NCBI GenBank assembly: GCA_963739795.1
Contig: CAVUBL010000011.1
Location: forward strand, 496,001 to 560,000
Source: CAVUBL01 sp963739795
GTDB taxonomy: Bacteria > Acidobacteriota > Thermoanaerobaculia > Multivoradales > DATKCC01
Direction of reading: 5' to 3'
Length of the DNA stretch: 64,000 nucleotides
Positions within the stretch are counted from its first letter, which is position 1; the number at the start of each line of letters is the position of its first letter. This document shows positions 51,527 through 61,539 of this stretch, piece after piece. A program made the position numbers and the translations under genes. The notes beneath the pieces were generated by a model. It was not told the DNA's origin. It did not search any database and saw only the letters and a list, made by a program, of their open reading frames with translations.

Positions 51527-52561
51527 TCAGAAGAGCCCGGGTTCGGTGCCCCCGTCGCCCTCGTCCTCGACGGAGTCGTCGCTCCGGCCCTCGGCCGGAT
51601 CTTCGGCGGGGGCGGGCAGGTAGACCCAGCGGCCCAGGCCGCGCAGGTACTGGACCTCCGCCGGGCTCTGGCGGCGCAGGTTGCGGAACTGGTTGATCTT
51701 CGAGTCCAGGTCGTCGATGAAGTGGAGCACCAGGGCCTCGAGGGTCATGGGCTCGACCGGGGCGCCGTACTCGCGGCGACCCTGGTGGGAGAGGACCAGG
51801 TGCTCGAGGTGGAGGGCGGTCTCCCGGGGGAAGTCGGGGATCGCGGCGATGCGCTCACGCACCAGGTCGCGGCCCATCACCACGTGGCCCACCAGGTGGC
51901 CGGCGAGGGTGTAGTCGTTGGCCGGCATGGCGCCGAGCTCGAAGACCTTTCCCAGGTCGTGGAAGAGGACGCCCACGAGGAGCAGGTCGCGGTCGACTTC
52001 CGGGTAGTGGGCGGCCACCGGGATGGCCAGCTCGGCCATGGAGAGGGTGTGCTCGAGCAGGCCCCCCAGGTAGGCGTGGTGCATCGCCTTGGCAGCCGGG
52101 TGCTCGCGCAGGGCGGCGCCGTGGATCGCCAGGGTCTCCTCCGCCAGGCGCGCCAGGAGCGGGTCGGCGATCTGGTCGGGGAAGATGGCGGTGAGGCGCT
52201 CCCAGAGGTCGTCGATGTCCTCGGGGGTGGACGGAATCAGCCGCGTCTCGTCGAAGCCGAACTGCCGGTCCTGGTCGGTGACCGCCCGGCACTCCTCGAT
52301 GGCGATCTGGAGCTGGTCCTTGTAGCTCTTGACCAGGCCGCGGAAGGCCACGAAGCCGTGGGCCTCGTAGTCGCCGTGGAGCGCCGGCGTGTCCGACCAG
52401 ACCTTGGCCGAGAGGCTCCCGGAGGCGTCGGCCAGGACCATGTCCAGATAGTCCTTGCCGTTCCTGTCCTGGCGTAGCTCCTTCTTGGCGAGGAGGGCGA
52501 AGCCCTGCACCTGGTCGCCCGACTCCCACGTTGCGATTGGCTCGTTGACCCGTCTCGGCAT
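51527..52561 (-). CDS. YhaM-like 3'-5' exoribonuclease (OB fold plus HD domain)
   Basis: 344 aa from the ATG at 52561. Residues 10-95 are an OB-fold nucleic-acid-binding domain (FALLAKKELRQDRNGKDYLD, SLSAKVWSD). Residues ~150-300 form an HD domain with HHAYLGGLLEHTLSMAELA, LLVGVLFHDLGKVFEL and HLVLSHQG metal ligands. Order and length match YhaM. The acidic tail (EDPAEGRSDDSVEDEGDG) is extra. Role: RNA or ssDNA 3' trimming. Confidence 0.82.
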   Translation of the reverse strand: MPRRVNEPIATWESGDQVQGFALLAKKELRQDRNGKDYLDMVLADASGSLSAKVWSDTPALHGDYEAHGFVAFRGLVKSYKDQLQIAIEECRAVTDQDRQFGFDETRLIPSTPEDIDDLWERLTAIFPDQIADPLLARLAEETLAIHGAALREHPAAKAMHHAYLGGLLEHTLSMAELAIPVAAHYPEVDRDLLLVGVLFHDLGKVFELGAMPANDYTLAGHLVGHVVMGRDLVRERIAAIPDFPRETALHLEHLVLSHQGRREYGAPVEPMTLEALVLHFIDDLDSKINQFRNLRRQSPAEVQYLRGLGRWVYLPAPAEDPAEGRSDDSVEDEGDGGTEPGLF

Positions 52562-52574
52562 GGCGCTGATGGTA

Positions 52575-52680
52575 CTAGAGAAGATCCGCCTCGGCCTGTC
52601 GAGGCCTCTTGAGGGTCCTGGGCCTTCTGAGTCGCAGGGGTCCCCCCGCCCTCGGCGAGCGGTCGAGCCTACGTTGCCCG
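52575..52680 (+). repeat. Dispersed intergenic repeat, copy B
   Basis: Second copy of the family seen at 38343: CTAGAGAAGATCCGCCTC, then GAGGCCTCTTGAGGGTCCTG, CTTCTGAGTCGCAGG and CTCGGCGAGCGGTCGAGCCT. By eye about four fifths of positions agree with copy A. It lies between divergent start codons of the YhaM-like and GWxTD genes. Confidence 0.6.
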
Positions 52681-52732
52681 GGACGGTGCCGGGCTGGCGT
52701 GGCACCCGGCTTGCGTTCACAATGGCCTCCCC

Positions 52733-55330
52733 ATGAGCCTTCCTGCGCGCACCGCCGTCGCCGCCCTCATCCTCCTCGCGCTCGGCGCGCCCCGGCTCGC
52801 CCGGCTCGACGCCCTGTCCGATCCCCAGGCCGGGCCGGAGACCGATCCGGCGGCCGAGCAGGCCGCACTCTGGCCCGCCGACCAGCGCGCCTTCGCCCTC
52901 GACGGCCCCGCCTGGCTCCTGGCCCCGGACGAGCGGGCCTCCCTCGCCGCCATGGACGAGGCCTCCCGCGGCGCCTTCATCCAGTCATTCCTGTCGGCCG
53001 CCTCGGTGCCGGGGATCCGCGCCGAGCAGCTCGCCCAGGCGATCGAGCGGCGCCGCGCCCTGATGCGCTCGGAGTTCCTGTCGCCGCTCGACGTGCGGGC
53101 GCGCCTCCTCTTCCTGCGCGGCACGCCCACCGAGCGGGAGATCGTCGACTGCGGCGAGACCTTCGAGCCCCTGGAGATCTGGTCGTGGGACCTGCCGGAG
53201 ACCAAGCCCAAGGAGCGCGACGAGGTCGTGGTCTACAAGCCGGGCGCCGGCAGCCCCTGGAAGCTCTGGACCCCGTACGACGGCAAGGAGGCGCTCTACA
53301 TCCCGGAGATGGAGTACTACCTGCAGCAGTGGGAGGAGGGCAACGGCCGGAACTTTAACGCCAAGCGCTTCGACCTCCAGGCGTGCAAGGAGGCCAAGGA
53401 CGTGGACCGGGCGACCGGCATCGAGGGCCTCCACAAGTACCACCGCGACCGGCCGGACGCCGAGCACTACAGGAGCTTCCTGGCTCCGCCCGCCGACCTG
53501 GCGGCGTGGGTCCAGGGCGTGCTTTCCGGCCCCGCTTCCGAGCGGCCGCCGGCCCTTGCGACCGGCCCCGTGCGGGTGGTCTTCCCTGGACGCCACGGCC
53601 AGCGCCTGGTGACGCGCTTCAGCGTGCTCCTCCCCGCGGCCTCGTCCCTCGAGACGGCGCCCTCGGACAAGGGCGACGGCACCCGGGAGCTGCGCTTGGT
53701 GGTCGAAGGGGTGGTCGAGCAGGGCGCGGCGGTGTTCGACGAGCTGCGGGTGCGCTTCGTCCTGCCGCCGCCGGCCGAGGGCAAGCCGGTGGCCCTCGTC
53801 TTCACCCAGTTCCTGCGCCCCGAGCAGACTTACCTGGCCCGCTTCCGGGTGACGGACGAGGTGGGCCATCGCTCCGCCTACGAGGTGATCGGGTTCCGGG
53901 TGCCGTCCACACCCCAGGAGGTGGAGGAGCCTCCGGTGCCGGAGGAGGCGGTGGCCGCCCTGGGCCAGAAGCTGGCCCTCCAGCAGATCGCCGGCAAGGA
54001 CAGCCTCCTCCTGGTGCCGCCGGCCACCGACGTGGTGCTCAACACCTGGCGTGCCGAGGCCGTGGTCACCGGCCAGCGGATCGCCAAGGTGGTCTTCTCG
54101 GTGGACGGAGAGCCCCAGCTCACCGACAACCGGGCGCCCTACTCGGCGGAGCTCCGCCTCGCCCGGTTCCCCACCGAGCAGGTGGTCCGGGCCGAGGGGC
54201 TCGACGCCTCCGGCAAGCAGGTGGCCGCCGACGAGGTGGTTCTCAACCAGCCCCGAGGGGCGCTGGCGGTGCGCATCACCGATCCGCCCACCGGCGCCGC
54301 CCTCCACGGCGACGTGAACGTGAAGGCCCAGGTGGTGGTGCCCGAGGGCCGGCGGGTCGAATCCGTGCTCTTCCAGGTGGGCGGCGACCAGGTGGCCCGC
54401 CTCGTCCATCCGCCGTGGCACGCGCGGGTCCACGTTCCCGAGGCCGGTGGCCTCTCCTACCTCTCGGTCAAGGCCATCCTCGACGACGGCCACAGCGCCG
54501 AGGACGTGCGCCTGCTCAACGCGCCGGACTTCGTCGAGCAGGTCGACGTGAACCTGGTGGAGCTGTACGCCGCAGTCACCGACCGCGCCGGCCATCCGGT
54601 GAAGGGCCTCACGGCGGAAGACTTCGAGGTCTCCATGGAGGGCCGCCCGGTCACCATCGGCCGTTTCGAGGCGGTGGAGAACCTCCCCCTGACGGTGGGG
54701 ATCACCATCGACACCTCGGGCTCCATGGCCTCGTCCCTGGTCGAGGCGCAGAAGGCCGCCCGGGACTTCCTCTACCACGTCCTGGGGCCCAAAGACCACG
54801 CCTTCGCGGTGGGCTTCGCCGACGAGCCCATCCTGCTGATCCCGCCGACCACCGACATCGACGCGGTCGCCGACTCCCTCTCGCAGCTCCGCGCCGTGGG
54901 CTGGACCGCCCTCCACGACGCGGTGGTGACCAGCCTCTACTACTTCCGCGGCTTCCCCGGCCAGCGCGCCCTCGTCCTGCTCTCCGACGGCGACGACACC
55001 AAGAGCGCCTACGCGTATCGGGACGTCCTCGAGTACGCCCGCCGCAGCGGCGTCGCCATCTACACCGTCGGCCTGGGCGTGACCACCATGGACGTGACCG
55101 CCAAGAAGAAGCTCCGCGAGCTCGCTTCCGAGACCGGCGGCCGCTCCTTCTTCATCGAGCACGCCGAGGAGCTCTCGGGCGTCTATCGCGAGATCGAGGA
55201 GGAGCTGCGCAGCCGCTACATGCTGGCCTTCGCCCCGCCCGAGGGACTCGGCTCCGGCTACCACCCGGTTCAGGTCAAGGTGAAGCGCCGGGGCCTCGCC
55301 GTGCGGTCCGCCCGCGGCGTATACCAGTAG
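52733..55330 (+). CDS. GWxTD-region protein with acidobacterial VWFA-related domain
   Basis: 865 aa, signal peptide (about 1-22). Residues ~60-215 look like the GWxTD-type module of Acidobacteriota (FIQSFLSAASVPG, RARLLFLRGTPTEREIVDC, EIWSWDLPE). Residues ~270-590 are beta-sandwich-like, including GAALHGDVNVKAQVVVPEG. Residues ~600-865 form a VWA domain: NLVELYAAVTDRAGHPVKGL, MIDAS-like ITIDTSGSMASS, LLSDGDDTKSAYAYRDVLEY and RSRYMLAFAPP. This is the VWFA-related domain typical of the phylum. Probably an envelope protein; partners unknown. Confidence 0.78.
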   Translation: MSLPARTAVAALILLALGAPRLARLDALSDPQAGPETDPAAEQAALWPADQRAFALDGPAWLLAPDERASLAAMDEASRGAFIQSFLSAASVPGIRAEQLAQAIERRRALMRSEFLSPLDVRARLLFLRGTPTEREIVDCGETFEPLEIWSWDLPETKPKERDEVVVYKPGAGSPWKLWTPYDGKEALYIPEMEYYLQQWEEGNGRNFNAKRFDLQACKEAKDVDRATGIEGLHKYHRDRPDAEHYRSFLAPPADLAAWVQGVLSGPASERPPALATGPVRVVFPGRHGQRLVTRFSVLLPAASSLETAPSDKGDGTRELRLVVEGVVEQGAAVFDELRVRFVLPPPAEGKPVALVFTQFLRPEQTYLARFRVTDEVGHRSAYEVIGFRVPSTPQEVEEPPVPEEAVAALGQKLALQQIAGKDSLLLVPPATDVVLNTWRAEAVVTGQRIAKVVFSVDGEPQLTDNRAPYSAELRLARFPTEQVVRAEGLDASGKQVAADEVVLNQPRGALAVRITDPPTGAALHGDVNVKAQVVVPEGRRVESVLFQVGGDQVARLVHPPWHARVHVPEAGGLSYLSVKAILDDGHSAEDVRLLNAPDFVEQVDVNLVELYAAVTDRAGHPVKGLTAEDFEVSMEGRPVTIGRFEAVENLPLTVGITIDTSGSMASSLVEAQKAARDFLYHVLGPKDHAFAVGFADEPILLIPPTTDIDAVADSLSQLRAVGWTALHDAVVTSLYYFRGFPGQRALVLLSDGDDTKSAYAYRDVLEYARRSGVAIYTVGLGVTTMDVTAKKKLRELASETGGRSFFIEHAEELSGVYREIEEELRSRYMLAFAPPEGLGSGYHPVQVKVKRRGLAVRSARGVYQ

Positions 55331-55461
55331 GGCCACCAGATCGCCCCCACCCGGGCTGGCCCGCGCTGAAGGATTGCGATGGCCAGGAATCGCTGGGGTG
55401 GGGGGGGCGGTTGAAACAAGCGCTGGAGCTCCTGCGTGACGAACCCTGGAGACCCGAGTCG

Positions 55462-56208
55462 ATGATCGAGACGCAACGCAAGCTCCTTGGGATCGTTCCG
55501 GTGGTGGCTCTGGCCGGCCTCGTGGCGGTGGTGGCTGCGGGCGCGGCCCCGGCGCCACCGGCCCGCCCGGCTGCCATGGCAGCGGTCCCCGGCGCCCGCA
55601 CCTTCGAGTTTCCGAGCCTCAACCGCACCTACCAGATGGACGACTCGGAGATGGCGCCGGTCCAGCAGGGCCCCATCACCATCCGCCTCTCGTCGCCGTC
55701 GAACGCCCTGGTGATCCGCAAGCACTCCGTGGCTCTCCAGCCTCTGGGCGACGGCAGCTACAGGGCCTCGGTCGGTCTCGACTTCCTGGGCAAGGGCGAC
55801 CTGGTGGCCGACTTCGAGACCGCCAACGGCAGCTCCTCCGAGATGAAGGACCTGGTGGTGGTGCCGCCCCAGAAGCTCCACATCGACGGTCGGGTGCGCT
55901 TCGCCCGGGTCGCGGACGGCTGGGACGTGACCGCCCTCGCCCTGCCCGAGCAGGTGGAGATCGACATCCGGAGCCGCCTCGCCAACAGCCTGGTCACGCT
56001 CTGCTCCCAGATGGCGGTCTTCCTGGGCCTCGACTGCAGCGGTCTGGACCAGTCGCTCTCGCGGGTCGCCGTGCCGCTACCGCCGCCGGGATCGGTCTTC
56101 CACCTTCCGGCCGCCGACCTGACGAGCGCGGAGGCGGCCCGTCTCGACGCTTACCTCGGCTTCGGCCAAGCCGCGGCGTCCGCCCCCGCCCGGCCGGGAA
56201 TTCCCTAA
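55462..56208 (+). CDS. Exported hypothetical protein
   Basis: 248 aa. Signal peptide about 1-25 (MIETQRKLLGIVPVVALAGL). The remainder alternates beta segments (GPITIRLSSPSNALVIRKHS, YRASVGLDFLGKGDLVADFE) with one Cys pair (LCSQ, DCSG). No family recognised. It follows the GWxTD/VWA gene by about 130 bases on the same strand and may be co-expressed. Confidence 0.65.
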   Translation: MIETQRKLLGIVPVVALAGLVAVVAAGAAPAPPARPAAMAAVPGARTFEFPSLNRTYQMDDSEMAPVQQGPITIRLSSPSNALVIRKHSVALQPLGDGSYRASVGLDFLGKGDLVADFETANGSSSEMKDLVVVPPQKLHIDGRVRFARVADGWDVTALALPEQVEIDIRSRLANSLVTLCSQMAVFLGLDCSGLDQSLSRVAVPLPPPGSVFHLPAADLTSAEAARLDAYLGFGQAAASAPARPGIP

Positions 56209-56306
56209 ACACCTCGCGTCGTTGTCGATAGCGGCTCCGCCCCGCGAGCCGCTCCCGAACCAGGTACTTCGGTGCTGAAGTGCCCAACCGGAGGACGACC
56301 CCGACC

Positions 56307-56855
56307 ATGAGTGCGCGCCGTACCCTGAACCGCCTGTTCTACTTCACGACCGAGGACGAGAGCATCCTGGCCGAGAGCTTCCCGCGCATCGAGGAGGCCG
56401 TTTTCGCCGTGACCTACAAGGTCAAGGGCACCGACGACGTCTTCATCACCACCGAGGAGACCCGCGAGGCGATGGAGCGCCACGACATCGCCCACAATGT
56501 CCTGGCCGACGAGGACGCGTCCCGCATCTCGCTCTTCCACTCGCCTCTGTCGAAGGAGGAGCTGAGCGACTTCGAGGACGCGCTCAAGGCCCTCACCCTC
56601 GCCAACAAGGCGATCGGCATGGCCTGCGTGGGGGTCAACGGCGAGGGCAACCTCGGCTTCGACCTCTCCGAGGGCACCCACCAGTTCACCTACTTCACCG
56701 CGCCGGCGGGCCACACCTTCATCTGGCGCCTGTTCACCAGCCGCGACGAGGCCCACAACTTCATGGCCAAGCTGACCATGAACGACAAGCGGGCCCTGGA
56801 GTGGGTCGAGGGCATGCCGCTGGACACCTCCGCGGATCTGAAGGGGTATCACTGA
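56307..56855 (+). CDS. Soluble hypothetical protein
   Basis: 182 aa from the ATG at 56307. No signal peptide or membrane segment. Alpha/beta composition (LNRLFYFTTEDESILAESFP, FEDALKALTLANKAIGMACV, WRLFTSRDEAHNFMAKLTM). Family not recognised. Confidence 0.6.
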   Translation: MSARRTLNRLFYFTTEDESILAESFPRIEEAVFAVTYKVKGTDDVFITTEETREAMERHDIAHNVLADEDASRISLFHSPLSKEELSDFEDALKALTLANKAIGMACVGVNGEGNLGFDLSEGTHQFTYFTAPAGHTFIWRLFTSRDEAHNFMAKLTMNDKRALEWVEGMPLDTSADLKGYH

Positions 56856-57296
56856 GGGGGAGGCTTCGCCGGAGGGGGGCTGCGAGGGTTCGCCGGGTCA
56901 GTCGTCGGATAGATCGCTCCCCCCGCCCCCGCCCATCAACTCGTGGCAACCCACCGGCCCGGGCCTCGACCGGCGCAGAGACCCTCCGGATCACCCCCCT
57001 CACCCTCGTTCCCTCTCCCGGTCGAAGCTCTGCCCTGAGCCTCGAGGTCTCTCCCTCCCTCCGGCACCGCGCCTGGGGCGTGGTCGGGAGAGGGACGCCG
57101 ATCCGTCAGCCTTGTCCCCTCATCCTCGATCTCTCCGGCACCTTCGCGGGGGGGCGGGGATTCGCCGCCCGCGGGTGAGAGCTCCTTCGATTCGGTGGGG
57201 AGGTCGGCTCGCGCGTCTTCGTCTGGTGGTAGGGTTGCGTCGTAGCCTTCATGCTGCTGTAGCATGACACCACTTCCCTGGAACTAGAGCGCTGAC
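56856..57296. other. 440-base intergenic region
   Basis: No convincing gene. It contains CCCTCTCCCG (57011-57020) complementary to CGGGAGAGGG (57085-57094), which may form a terminator-like stem, and a perfect CATGCT/AGCATG dyad (57250-57266) shortly before the next gene that could be an operator. Confidence 0.45.
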
Positions 57297-59789
57297 GTGG
57301 CCCTCACCCGAGACCGGTCTCATTCCGCTCACCTGGCAGGCGGCGTCCGTCTCTTCCTAGTCCTCCTTGGCCTGGCGGTCCCGGCCGCCGCGGCGGACTG
57401 GACCGGCCTCGGCCCGCCGGGCGGAACCGTGACGGCGCTGGCCGAGGCCCCGGCGCCCTCCACCACGATCTACGCGGGGCTGACCGACGCCGGGGTCTTC
57501 CGGAGCACCGACGACGGTCGCACCTGGCAGCCGGCCCGAAGCGGGATCTTCGCCCGCGAGATCTACGTCCTGACGGTGGATCCCCAGACGCCGTCGACCG
57601 TCCTCGCCGGGACCGAGCGGGGGATCTACCGGACCACCGACGGCGGAGCCACCTGGACCCACGAGGCCGCGGGCCTGCCCCCGACTCCTGTCCCGGAGTC
57701 CGGCGCCACGGTCGCCGCCCTCGCCTTCCGTCCCGACGCTCCGCAGGTGGTTTACGCGGGCATCGGCGACTCGGTCTGGACGAGCGCCGACGGCGGCGAG
57801 AGCTGGGCCCCCGCCGCGAGCTCGCCGAAGGGCGTCGTCACCGACCTGGTGATCGACCCCTCGGCACCGGGCGCGCTGCTGGCGGCCACCAGCCAGGGCC
57901 TGTTCCGCAGCGACGACGATGCCCGGAGCTGGCAGAGCCTCGCGGTGGGCGCCGATCCCGATCTCGGCCTGAGCCGCTACGCCTCGGACCTGGCCTTCGA
58001 TCCCACCGCACCCGGAACGCTCTACGCCGCCCTCGTGGGCGCCTCGCCGAACGTTGTGAAGAGCCTCGACGGCGGTGCGACGTGGCAGGCCGTAGGCAGC
58101 GGGCTTCCGTCGGGCACCGAGGCCCGATCGGCCGGCTGGGTCCTGGCCGTCGACCCCGTCCAGCCGGACACCGTCCTCGTGGCGACGGAGCTGGGTCTCT
58201 ACCGGAGCGAGCGCGGAGGCGGCAGCCGGACCTGGATCCCCGTCTTCCGGCCCCCGCACGGGTCCTCCGGAGCCCGGTACCGGCTGCTCACCGTGCTCGC
58301 GACGCGCTCGGGCGCCGTCCTCATGGGCCTTCGGGGTCCGGATGGGGAATCGTTCGGGCTGGGCGTCACGCGCAGCCCGGATGGCCGCACCGGCTGGACC
58401 ACGATCCGCGCCGGCCTCGCCGCCGCCGTCGAGAAGTTGGTGCCGGACCCGCGGGGTGGCGGCGTCCTCTACGCTGTGCGCTTCGACGGCGCGGTCGTCC
58501 GGTCGGAGAACGGGGGCACGAGCTGGGCCGAGGCCGACGCCGGGCTCGATGGCGAGGCGGTCGTGGATCTGGCGGTCGATCCCACGGCACCGGACGTCCT
58601 CTACGCGAGCACCACCGGGCCGGAGGGCTTCTTCCGGTCGAGCGACCGGGGGCGGAGCTGGCAGGGGGTGGGCGGCGGCGAGGTCTGCTGCGAGATGCGG
58701 CTCGGCGCGATCCCACCGGCCTCCGAGGGAGGCTCGACGTTCCTGCTGGCGGTCGCCCGCGACGGCCGGGTCCTCCGCAGCCTCGACCGCGGGGCGAGCT
58801 TCGAGCTCGTCGGCCACGTGGTGCCGGGCACGTTCTGGATCCTGGGCAAGAGCTTCCAGTACGGCATCGAGGCCTCCTCGCCCTCGGCCGTCTATCTATG
58901 GACGCTCCTCGTGACGGCGCTGTGCGACCCGGGCCCCGTCTGCTTCGACTCGGCGCTCTACCGGAGCCTGGACCAGGGGGCGAGCTGGCAGAAGCTCACC
59001 CTTTCGGGAATCGCCCCGCCGATGACCTTCCTCGGCTTCCTGGGTCCGTTGCGGATCGACCCGGAGGACCCTTCGACCTTCTACCTGGTCGCCGGGGGCA
59101 CTCTCTACCGGAGCCGCGATCAGGGGGCGAGCTGGAGCGAGGTCGCTCCGCTTCCCCCCATCGCCCCGCCGCCCTCGGTGGCCTTCTTCGACTACGAGCC
59201 GGACCTGGTCCTCGATCCCGAGCGGCCCGGGGTGCTCTACCTGTCGACGTATCGCCAGGGCGCTCTGACCAGCCTCGACGGCGGCGCCACCTGGAGCGCC
59301 CTCGGCTCGGGTCTCGCGGCGCCCCACCTGGGGGCTCTCGTGGTGGTGGGCACCGGCGAGAACGAGACTCTCTTGGCCGCGTCCGACGGCGGCGCCTGGG
59401 CGCTGCCGGTGGGACAGGCCCTCGCCCCGCCGGCCCCGCCCGCGTCCGCTCCCTCCACGTCGCCCGACCTCCCCGGCTTCCGGGTCTGGGTGCGGATTAC
59501 CGACGGCGACGGAGTTGCCTCGCCGGTCCGCGAGGAACCGGTCTGTATCCCCGAGACCTTGTGCGTGAGCGGCGCCGTCCCCGGCCGCTCCGAGGTCTTC
59601 GTACGGGTCGTCGGGCCGAAGCCCAACGGCCGCCTCTGGCCGACCCTGGTGAAATTCACCACCTCGCAGGTGGAGGTCTGGATCGAGCAGATCGCAAGCG
59701 GCGAGCTGAGGTACTACGACCTGCCCGGCGCCCGCCCCGGCGTCGACGAGCTGCCGGGCCTCTTCGACCGCAACGGCTTCGTGCCCTGA
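57297..59789 (+). CDS. Secreted Asp-box/BNR beta-propeller protein
   Basis: 830 aa, GTG start, signal peptide (cleaved about AAAADW). Many Asp-box-type blades: VFRSTDDGRTWQPARSG, IYRTTDGGATWTHEA, GLFRSDDDARSWQSL, LYRSRDQGASWSEV. This is the sortilin/sialidase-like propeller pattern, two propellers by length. No sialidase catalytic Arg triad or FRIP motif was seen, so a binding rather than hydrolytic role is likely. The C-terminal ~120 residues are a separate beta domain. Confidence 0.75.
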   Translation: MALTRDRSHSAHLAGGVRLFLVLLGLAVPAAAADWTGLGPPGGTVTALAEAPAPSTTIYAGLTDAGVFRSTDDGRTWQPARSGIFAREIYVLTVDPQTPSTVLAGTERGIYRTTDGGATWTHEAAGLPPTPVPESGATVAALAFRPDAPQVVYAGIGDSVWTSADGGESWAPAASSPKGVVTDLVIDPSAPGALLAATSQGLFRSDDDARSWQSLAVGADPDLGLSRYASDLAFDPTAPGTLYAALVGASPNVVKSLDGGATWQAVGSGLPSGTEARSAGWVLAVDPVQPDTVLVATELGLYRSERGGGSRTWIPVFRPPHGSSGARYRLLTVLATRSGAVLMGLRGPDGESFGLGVTRSPDGRTGWTTIRAGLAAAVEKLVPDPRGGGVLYAVRFDGAVVRSENGGTSWAEADAGLDGEAVVDLAVDPTAPDVLYASTTGPEGFFRSSDRGRSWQGVGGGEVCCEMRLGAIPPASEGGSTFLLAVARDGRVLRSLDRGASFELVGHVVPGTFWILGKSFQYGIEASSPSAVYLWTLLVTALCDPGPVCFDSALYRSLDQGASWQKLTLSGIAPPMTFLGFLGPLRIDPEDPSTFYLVAGGTLYRSRDQGASWSEVAPLPPIAPPPSVAFFDYEPDLVLDPERPGVLYLSTYRQGALTSLDGGATWSALGSGLAAPHLGALVVVGTGENETLLAASDGGAWALPVGQALAPPAPPASAPSTSPDLPGFRVWVRITDGDGVASPVREEPVCIPETLCVSGAVPGRSEVFVRVVGPKPNGRLWPTLVKFTTSQVEVWIEQIASGELRYYDLPGARPGVDELPGLFDRNGFVP

Positions 59790-59821
59790 GGCCGGCCGGG
59801 GCGGGTACACTTCCCGGCGGG

Positions 59822-61243
59822 ATGAACCTTCCGTTTGCCGAGGAGACCTACGCGGTCTCGGACCTCTGCGAGGAGCTCAAGACCTTCTTGACGAGCGCCT
59901 TCGGCTCGGTGTGGGTGGCCGGCGAGGTTCAGCGGGTCAAGGAAAGCCAGCGCGGCCACCTCTACTTCGAGCTGGTGGAGAAGGGCGAGGGCGACGCCAT
60001 CGTCGCCAAGCTCGACTGCGTCGTCTGGCGCACCGACCACCAGCGGGTCCGGCGCCTCCTCACCGAGTCCGGCCAGGCGATCGCCGAGGGCCTGACCATG
60101 CGCTGCCGGGGTGGCGTGGACTTCTATCCGCCGGGCGGCCGGCTCCAGCTCATCGTCCGGGAGGTCGACCCGCTGTTCACCGCCGGCCTCCTCGCCCAGA
60201 GGCGCCAGGAGACCCTGGAAGCCCTGGCGCAGGCGGGCCTGATGGAGCGCAACAAGGCCTTCGCCCTCCCCGAGCTCCCCCTGGCGATCGCCCTGGTCAC
60301 CTCCCACGGCAGCGCCGCCTACCACGACTTCCTGTCCACCCTCGGCGAGAGCGGCTACGGCTTCCGGGTGACCTTCGTCCACGCCTCGGTCCAGGGCAAG
60401 GACGCCGAGCGCGAGCTGGTCTCGGCCCTCGCCGCCCTCCACGGTGCCGCCATCGACTGCGCGGTCCTCATCCGCGGCGGCGGCTCGCGCACGGATCTCG
60501 CGGTCTTCGACAGCCGTCCGGTGGCCGAGGCGGTGGCCACGGCGCCCTTCCCGGTGCTCACCGGCCTGGGCCACGAGATCGACCAGGCGATCGCCGACAT
60601 GGTGGCCCACACCGCGCTCAAGACCCCCACCAAGGCGGCCGAGTTCCTCATCGAGCGGGTGGCGCGGGCCGACCAGCGCCTGGGGCTCGTGGCCCGGGAC
60701 CTGCGGCGCGAGTCTCTGGAGCGGCTGCGCCGGGGGCGCGAGGCCCTGGGGAGCGCCGAGCGGGGAGTGGCCCTGGCCCGAACCCGCCTGGCGGCGGCCG
60801 GGGCTCGCCTGGGCGAGATCTCCCGGGCCCTGGGGCGCACCGGGCGGCTCCGCCTGCGCGGCGCGCGGGGCGACGTCGCCGGCCTCGCCGCACGCCTCGC
60901 GGCGGTCGCGCCGCGCCTTCTCGAACGCCGCCGGGGCGAGCCCGACCTCGCGGCCCGGCGGCTGGTGGCGGCGGCCCGGAGCCGGCTGCGGGAGGTCGAG
61001 GTGGGCCTCTCGGGGCTGGAGCGCCTGACCCACGACCTCGCGCCCCAGCGGACCCTCGAGCGGGGCTTCAGCATCACCCGTGGGCCCTCCGGCCGCGCCT
61101 TGCGCCGGGCCAGGGAGGTGGCCCTGGGCGAGGAGATCACCACGCGGCTCGCCGGCGGCACGCTCGCGAGCCGGGTCACCCGAACCGAACGGATCGAATC
61201 GGCCGAAGCAGCCGAACCGACCGGAGCAGCGGAGGAAGCATGA
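59822..61243 (+). CDS. xseA: Exodeoxyribonuclease VII large subunit
   Basis: 473 aa. N-terminal OB fold (YAVSDLCEELKTFL, VWVAGEVQRVKESQRGHLYF), then the catalytic region (LPLAIALVTSHGSAAYHDFL, LIRGGGSRTDL, VLTGLGHEIDQAIADMVAH) and a long Arg/Leu-rich helical part ending TLERGFSITRG. Normal for XseA. Degrades ssDNA with XseB; the xseB gene overlaps by four bases. The ATG at 59822 follows a GGCGG box. Confidence 0.88.
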   Translation: MNLPFAEETYAVSDLCEELKTFLTSAFGSVWVAGEVQRVKESQRGHLYFELVEKGEGDAIVAKLDCVVWRTDHQRVRRLLTESGQAIAEGLTMRCRGGVDFYPPGGRLQLIVREVDPLFTAGLLAQRRQETLEALAQAGLMERNKAFALPELPLAIALVTSHGSAAYHDFLSTLGESGYGFRVTFVHASVQGKDAERELVSALAALHGAAIDCAVLIRGGGSRTDLAVFDSRPVAEAVATAPFPVLTGLGHEIDQAIADMVAHTALKTPTKAAEFLIERVARADQRLGLVARDLRRESLERLRRGREALGSAERGVALARTRLAAAGARLGEISRALGRTGRLRLRGARGDVAGLAARLAAVAPRLLERRRGEPDLAARRLVAAARSRLREVEVGLSGLERLTHDLAPQRTLERGFSITRGPSGRALRRAREVALGEEITTRLAGGTLASRVTRTERIESAEAAEPTGAAEEA

Positions 61244-61503
61244 GCGGGACGACGACGAAGAAGAAGGAGAAGGCCGACGCACCGGACGAGCTGGCCTTCG
61301 GCCAAGCCCTGGAGGAGCTCGAGGAGATTCTGCGACGGGTCGAGGGCGAGGAGATCGACGTCGACTCCCTCGCCGAGGAGCTACGCCGGGCGGCCCAGCT
61401 CCTGGAGGTCTGCCGGGGGAAGATCCGCCGGGCCGAGGTGGAGGTGACCCAGATCGTCCAGAGCCTGGAGGAACCGGAGCCCGAGGCGCCGGAGCCCGAC
61501 TGA
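61240..61503 (+). CDS. xseB: Exodeoxyribonuclease VII small subunit
   Basis: 87 aa. LAFGQALEELEEILRRVEGE and VDSLAEELRRAAQLLEVCRG are the typical XseB helices; the N-terminal Lys stretch and C-terminal Glu/Pro tail are variable. ATGA overlap with xseA gives coupled translation of the ExoVII complex. Confidence 0.85.
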   Translation: MSGTTTKKKEKADAPDELAFGQALEELEEILRRVEGEEIDVDSLAEELRRAAQLLEVCRGKIRRAEVEVTQIVQSLEEPEPEAPEPD

Positions 61504-61539
61504 CCGGCGCCGCCGACGCCTCGGCCGGTCTCGGCTCTC

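Noticed and set aside
51142..51696. 184-codon plus-strand frame between the Cys-rich and YhaM genes
   Set aside because: Its second half is antisense to the YhaM-like gene and the first half has no motif or signal peptide.
53383..55461. Extension of the 55462 gene upstream through the GWxTD/VWA gene
   Set aside because: This part is a shadow frame of a well-supported gene; the signal peptide at 55462 sets the start.
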